A model generated the notes under the pieces. It was given only the letters and a program-made list of their open reading frames with translations, was not told where the DNA came from and ran no database searches. Both the position numbers and the translations under genes were made by a program. Shown piece after piece: positions 6,387-9,304 of a stretch of 9,304 bases of DNA (position 1 is its first letter; the number at the start of each line of letters is the position of its first letter). Source of the DNA: an uncultured Bacteroidales bacterium (GTDB taxonomy: Bacteria; Bacteroidota; Bacteroidia; Bacteroidales; Lentimicrobiaceae); NCBI GenBank assembly GCA_937864935.1, contig CALMDN010000328.1, forward strand, positions 1 through 9,304, given 5' to 3'.

Positions 6387-6405
6387 ACTGTGTCAGGCAG
6401 ACAGG
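6387..6405. repeat. Partial CTGCCTG repeat (right half)
   Basis: ACTGTGTCAGGCAGACAGG matches the central part and right arm of the repeat family; the left CCTGCCTG arm is missing. It may be a remnant of a deleted copy. Confidence 0.65.
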
Positions 6406-6430
6406 GCAACAAGTCTAATATCAGCTTATG

Positions 6431-6445
6431 CCCGGAAAAACCGGG
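6431..6445. repeat. Short GC hairpin CCCGG-AAAAA-CCGGG
   Basis: A perfect 5-bp stem with an A5 loop lies between two convergent gene ends, about 87 bases beyond the stop of the acylphosphatase-like gene. No T tract follows on either strand, so a terminator role is doubtful. Confidence 0.4.
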
Positions 6446-6531
6446 TAACTACCTGTTAATAGAAAATCAGCTATGATAAAATCACCCGGGAATACTTCGG
6501 TTACTGAAAAGAAAGCCTGAACCGGATGTGA

Positions 6532-6882
6532 TCAGAATCCGAATAGACCAATTTTAAATCCTACACTTTTCGGTTTGGTAATCTGTGTATCCCTCAAAGG
6601 AACAGGGGTCGGCAGAATCTCAAGATAAACACAGTTAAGCATACGATCGGGAATCGACATAATGCTGCTCACTTTGCTGTAGGGAGTTCCCTGCCTGAGG
6701 ATGGTTACATATTGCTGTAGAACATTGTCTTTACCTTCGGCATGTATCACAATGCCACCGCTGTCGCCGTAATAAGATATGGTACCTACAATTCCCAAAG
6801 CCTTGCCCTTTTTCAGGGCATAGAAGCGAAAGCCGGAATGTCTTTCGTCGAGGCTGATTACTATTTTAATTGCAGTTCTCAT
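6532..6882 (-). CDS. Acylphosphatase-like small protein, probably catalytically impaired
   Basis: This 116-residue protein, with no signal peptide, aligns by eye over its first 75 residues with the acylphosphatase fold: strand RTAIKIVIS, loop HSGFRFYALKKGKALGIVG (15-33), then SGGIVIHAEGKDNVLQQYVTILRQG (41-65), as in the family pattern GVGFR...A..LGL.GWVRN..DG.V...AEG. Arg19 may be the phosphate-binding Arg. The catalytic Asn of the GWVRN motif appears to be Tyr37 (GTISYY), so hydrolysis of acyl phosphates is doubtful. A C-terminal tail of about 40 residues (LEILPTPVPLRDTQ..., ending FKIGLFGF) is not part of the usual 90-residue enzyme. It stands alone between two large gaps, so context gives no role. 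The fold call is tentative and a homologue search would settle it. Confidence 0.6.
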   Translation of the reverse strand: MRTAIKIVISLDERHSGFRFYALKKGKALGIVGTISYYGDSGGIVIHAEGKDNVLQQYVTILRQGTPYSKVSSIMSIPDRMLNCVYLEILPTPVPLRDTQITKPKSVGFKIGLFGF

Positions 6883-7330
6883 AGTTAAACGGGTTTGAAT
6901 CAGAATAAAAACACATCGGCATCGGCTTGCTAAGTCTTGAATCTACAGCCATTCATATATTTTGGTACCGGACCTCCGTTTACTGGCTTCAGTTTTCCTG
7001 ATCAGGCCATTCCCGGAAGGCTCTCCGGATGTAAAATTTCTTTAAAAGAACAACACTTGTCAGGGCAGCAATCCCAGTCTGGTTTTCAAAACCTCAAAAG
7101 GAGGAATTTAAACCAGCCTGTACCTGAAATTTCGTTATTTCAAACTGTAGTGATGATCGAGTTGGTTGAGACTGTAAAAGTAATGCGCAATTTTGTAATT
7201 GCAATAGGTTAAAATACTAATTTTTCGTTAAAATTACAAATTAAACTCATGGGTATTTATACCTAACTGAAAAAAGGTAAAAATAATATTCAATAAAATT
7301 CCATGTATTTGATAATGAAGAATATAAAGG

Positions 7331-7344
7331 TTTATAATTATAAA
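7331..7344. repeat. 14-bp perfect palindrome TTTATAATTATAAA
   Basis: TTTATAATTATAAA reads the same on both strands. It lies in the AT-rich gap 11 bases from a second palindrome at 7356-7367. It could be an operator-type site, but palindromes are expected by chance in such AT-rich DNA. Confidence 0.5.
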
Positions 7345-7355
7345 TCGGTGGTTCG

Positions 7356-7367
7356 GAATCATGATTC
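7356..7367. repeat. 12-bp perfect palindrome GAATCATGATTC
   Basis: GAATCATGATTC is self-complementary and less AT-dominated than its neighbour, so less likely by chance. It lies about 70 bases past the 3' end of the YyaL-family gene. A regulator-binding site is possible but no nearby start codon is obvious. Confidence 0.5.
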
Positions 7368-7417
7368 TTGATTTCAAACCATCCCGAAAAGCGTCCCGAA
7401 ACGGGCCGGATTCCTGA

Positions 7418-7433
7418 TTCTGAAACATCAGAA
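7418..7433 (-). other. Small hairpin directly after the YyaL-family stop codon
   Basis: On the minus strand TTCTGA-TGTT-TCAGAA forms a perfect 6-bp stem with a 4-base loop, starting 2 bases after the TAA stop. The following bases (TCAGGAATCC) contain no T tract, so it is not a standard intrinsic terminator; it may mark the 3' end of the transcript. Confidence 0.35.
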
Positions 7434-7435
7434 AA

Positions 7436-9304
7436 TTACAAAATGAGATCAACAACGGAAGAAACCGGCGACTCACAGACATTGAGTCTGCATTTATAAA
7501 TCCGGTTGCTTCCAGATTCGAACCGGTGTTCGAATACAGGCAAAGCAGATCCGGTTTCAGCGGCAGCAATAACAAGGCCGGGAATGAATCTGCGGCGGAC
7601 TATACCGGCAAACCTGAGTGCATCGGGACCGGTGAACACCACGGTGGTGATGCCGGCAGCTATGAGTGCCGCCTGCGCTGCCCAGGCAGCATACGCAGAA
7701 GGATAGGCCAGAAACTGCCGGTGCATGGAATCAACCATCCGGGTACCCCTGTCAATGTAACCGGGATTATCCATTAAATGTCCCAGCTCTGCCAACACTC
7801 CGGCCAGCACAGCATTGGCTGAAGGCTCAACCCCATCGGTGGTCACCATCATGCGGGCAACGGCAGCTTTGGTATCTGAGTCCTGAACTTCTTCAGGAGA
7901 ATACCAGAAAAAGCCGGTTTCGTCGTGATAGAACAAGGTATAAATACTTCTTACCAGGTCATCCGCCTTCAGTACCCACGACTCGTCAAACGTAGCCTGG
8001 TAAAGCCTGAGGTAAGCATCTGCCAGAAAAACATAGTCATCCAGCAGGGCATCAATGGCAGCTCCGTCTCGCTTCAGCGAGCGTTTCAGCCTGCCCTTTT
8101 CATCGTAGAAACGCAGTGAAAACAGGGAAGCGGCATCAAGGGCGGCATCCAGCCATGTCTGGTTTCCTGTGGCCATGAAGGCAGCGGTGAGTGATTTTAC
8201 CATGAGTGCATTCCATGACAGGATGATTTTATTGTCGAGACCAGGCCTCACCCGGGCACTGCGGGCATTCAGCAGTTTGCGTCCGGCCATACTGACCAGT
8301 TGGGCGAGTTCAGCCTCAGAGAGGTGTTCGCGCGAAGCAAATTCAGCATCATCGGCAGGCCTCAGAAGGATGCTCTGTCCCTTTTCCCAGAGCCCGCCGG
8401 CATCAACGCCCCAGTAACGGCAGAGCAGGTCAGCATATTCGGGCAGCTCTTCCCTGATCTGTTCGCTGTTCCAAAGGTAAAACAGGCCTTCACGGCCTTC
8501 ACTGTCTGCATCAAGGGCCGAATAAAACAAACCTTCAGGCGATCTCAGTTCCCTGAAAATAAACTCAAGGGTCTTTTCAAGGATTTCTTTATAGAAGGTG
8601 TTTCCGGTGAGGCTGTATGCCCGGCTGTAAAGACCAGTGAGCTGGGCATTGTCGTAAAGCATCTTTTCAAAATGAGGTACTTTCCACTGATTGTCTGTAC
8701 TGTAGCGTGCAAAACCTCCGCCAATCTGGTCGAAAATGCCGCCTCGTGCCATTCGTTGCAGGGTGGTGTTGAGCTGGGTCAGTGCTTCCGCATTCTTTGT
8801 GTTGCAATGATGGGTCAACACAAACTCCCACACCACAGGCATGGGGAATTTTGGAGCACCCCGCAGGCCGCCGAGTTCAGTGTCGAAACTCCAGCTCAGT
8901 TGCGCAAAGGTCTCATCCACCAAAGCCTGATTGATGTTGTCGTGCCCCCCGGGAAGCTTCACCAGGCCTGAAGCTGCGATACCCTGACGGATACGTTCAC
9001 TCTGTTCAACCAGCTCATGATGGTGCTCGGAATACAGCCGGCTGATCTGCCCCAGCACATCCAGCCATTGCTCCGGCCTGAAATATGTACCTCCCCAGAA
9101 AGGCCGTCCATCAGGCAATGCAAAACAATTCAGCGGCCCGCCCCCGTTGCCGTTCAGCAGCTGAACCGCACTCATATACACCTGATCCACATCGGGTCGT
9201 TCCTCACGGTCCACCTTGATGCAGATTAAATTCATGTTAATAAAAGAAGCTAAATCAGCCTGACTGAAGATCTCATGATCCATTACATGACACCAGTGAA
9301 AGTC
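7436..9304 (-). CDS. YyaL/DUF255 thioredoxin-fold protein, N-terminus beyond window
   Basis: The frame is open through the right edge, giving 622 visible residues; the ATG at 9283 is internal. The first visible residues are DFHWCHVMDHEIF, followed by CIKVDREERPDVDQVYM (28-44) and GRPFWGGTYFRPEQW, all typical of the N-terminal thioredoxin-like domain. A six-hairpin glycosidase-like alpha/alpha domain follows, with GGIFDQIGGGFARYS (188-202), VPHFEKMLYDNAQL (209-222), LFYSALDADSEGREGLFYLW and DNKIILSWNALM. The C-terminus (IYKCRLNVCESPV) looks complete. Full-length relatives have about 680 residues, so about 60 are missing. Family members are linked to spermatogenesis-associated protein 20, but the bacterial reaction is not established. 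Where the family has CHWC this protein has FHWC, so the CxxC pair appears lost. Confidence 0.92.
   Translation of the reverse strand, partial: DFHWCHVMDHEIFSQADLASFINMNLICIKVDREERPDVDQVYMSAVQLLNGNGGGPLNCFALPDGRPFWGGTYFRPEQWLDVLGQISRLYSEHHHELVEQSERIRQGIAASGLVKLPGGHDNINQALVDETFAQLSWSFDTELGGLRGAPKFPMPVVWEFVLTHHCNTKNAEALTQLNTTLQRMARGGIFDQIGGGFARYSTDNQWKVPHFEKMLYDNAQLTGLYSRAYSLTGNTFYKEILEKTLEFIFRELRSPEGLFYSALDADSEGREGLFYLWNSEQIREELPEYADLLCRYWGVDAGGLWEKGQSILLRPADDAEFASREHLSEAELAQLVSMAGRKLLNARSARVRPGLDNKIILSWNALMVKSLTAAFMATGNQTWLDAALDAASLFSLRFYDEKGRLKRSLKRDGAAIDALLDDYVFLADAYLRLYQATFDESWVLKADDLVRSIYTLFYHDETGFFWYSPEEVQDSDTKAAVARMMVTTDGVEPSANAVLAGVLAELGHLMDNPGYIDRGTRMVDSMHRQFLAYPSAYAAWAAQAALIAAGITTVVFTGPDALRFAGIVRRRFIPGLVIAAAETGSALPVFEHRFESGSNRIYKCRLNVCESPVSSVVDLIL

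Larger units (their letters stand above)
6044..6531. other. 488-bp intergenic region with degenerate repeats
   Basis: The gap lies between the convergent 3' ends of pabA and the acylphosphatase-like gene. No open frame has recognisable protein character. It contains degenerate CTGCCTG repeats (6269-6315 and 6387-6405) and a short perfect hairpin CCCGG-AAAAA-CCGGG (6431-6445). Neither 3' end has an obvious hairpin plus T-tract terminator. Confidence 0.7.
6883..7435. other. 553-bp intergenic region, AT-rich with palindromes
   Basis: The gap contains the promoter region of the acylphosphatase-like gene and the 3' end region of the YyaL-family gene. Bases 7180-7350 are much richer in A and T than the rest of the window. 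Short open frames here (one at 6937-7212 starting at TTG) have no domain-like sequence. Two perfect palindromes occur at 7331-7344 and 7356-7367. No CTGCCTG repeats are present, unlike the other large gaps. Confidence 0.7.

Noticed and set aside
6937..7212. Plus-strand open frame of 91 codons starting at TTG
   Set aside because: Non-ATG start, no domain-like sequence and no visible promoter; it is probably chance in non-coding DNA.
7395..7405. CCCG-AAA-CGGG terminator for the YyaL-family gene
   Set aside because: The stem has only 4 bp and no uninterrupted T tract follows on the minus strand.
7234..7575. Minus-strand open frame overlapping the end of the YyaL-family gene
   Set aside because: It overlaps the conserved C-terminus of that gene in another frame and its remainder is AT-rich non-coding DNA.
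8300..8971. Plus-strand open frame of 223 codons opposite the YyaL-family gene
   Set aside because: It is antisense to strongly conserved motifs such as PHFEKMLYDNAQL and has no family features of its own.

Overview
The window looks like chromosomal DNA from a member of the Bacteroidota, probably a Bacteroidales/Marinilabiliales-type organism. Four things point there: an S46 dipeptidyl-peptidase of the DPP11 type, a short PabB lacking the N-terminal TrpE-like regulatory domain, a secreted TPR protein with a DSLINLLKKHPEPDTVKANLL-type N-terminus, and -7 promoter boxes of the TAnnTTTG type. No phage, plasmid, CRISPR, tRNA or rRNA signature is visible. All named genes are assigned from motifs read by eye.

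Layout, left to right. (1) Bases 1-207, minus strand: the first 69 codons of a secreted or membrane TPR protein that runs off the left edge. (2) Bases 208-1047: an 840-base non-coding stretch rich in repeats. It holds a roughly 278-bp palindromic, MITE-like element (588-865) with 24-bp terminal inverted repeats, nested internal inverted repeats and a 21-bp central hairpin, plus several copies of a short CTGCCTG...CAGGCAGACAGG palindromic repeat. (3) Bases 1048-5350, minus strand: in transcription order pabB, pabC (17-nt overlap), ridA and an S46 peptidase (DPP11 type). (4) Bases 5474-6043, plus strand: pabA, transcribed divergently from pabB with a 123-base shared intergenic region. (5) Bases 6044-6531: non-coding with degenerate repeat copies. 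(6) Bases 6532-6882, minus strand: a divergent acylphosphatase-like small protein. (7) Bases 6883-7435: non-coding and partly AT-rich, with two perfect palindromes. (8) Bases 7436-9304, minus strand: a YyaL/DUF255 thioredoxin-fold protein whose N-terminus lies beyond the right edge.

How the genes work together: PabA (glutaminase), PabB (ADC synthase) and PabC (ADC lyase) together convert chorismate to p-aminobenzoate for folate synthesis. PabC is PLP-dependent, and RidA proteins clear reactive enamine/imine by-products of PLP enzymes, so ridA beside pabC is biochemically sensible, although RidA acts broadly. The DPP11-type peptidase removes Asp/Glu-containing dipeptides in the periplasm and has no obvious link to folate.

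The strongest unexplained signals are the compound palindromic element at 588-865, the dispersed CTGCCTG repeat family confined to gaps between genes, the apparent loss of the first cysteine of the CxxC motif in the YyaL-family protein, and the missing catalytic Asn in the acylphosphatase-like protein. I did not find a clearly new multi-gene system here.
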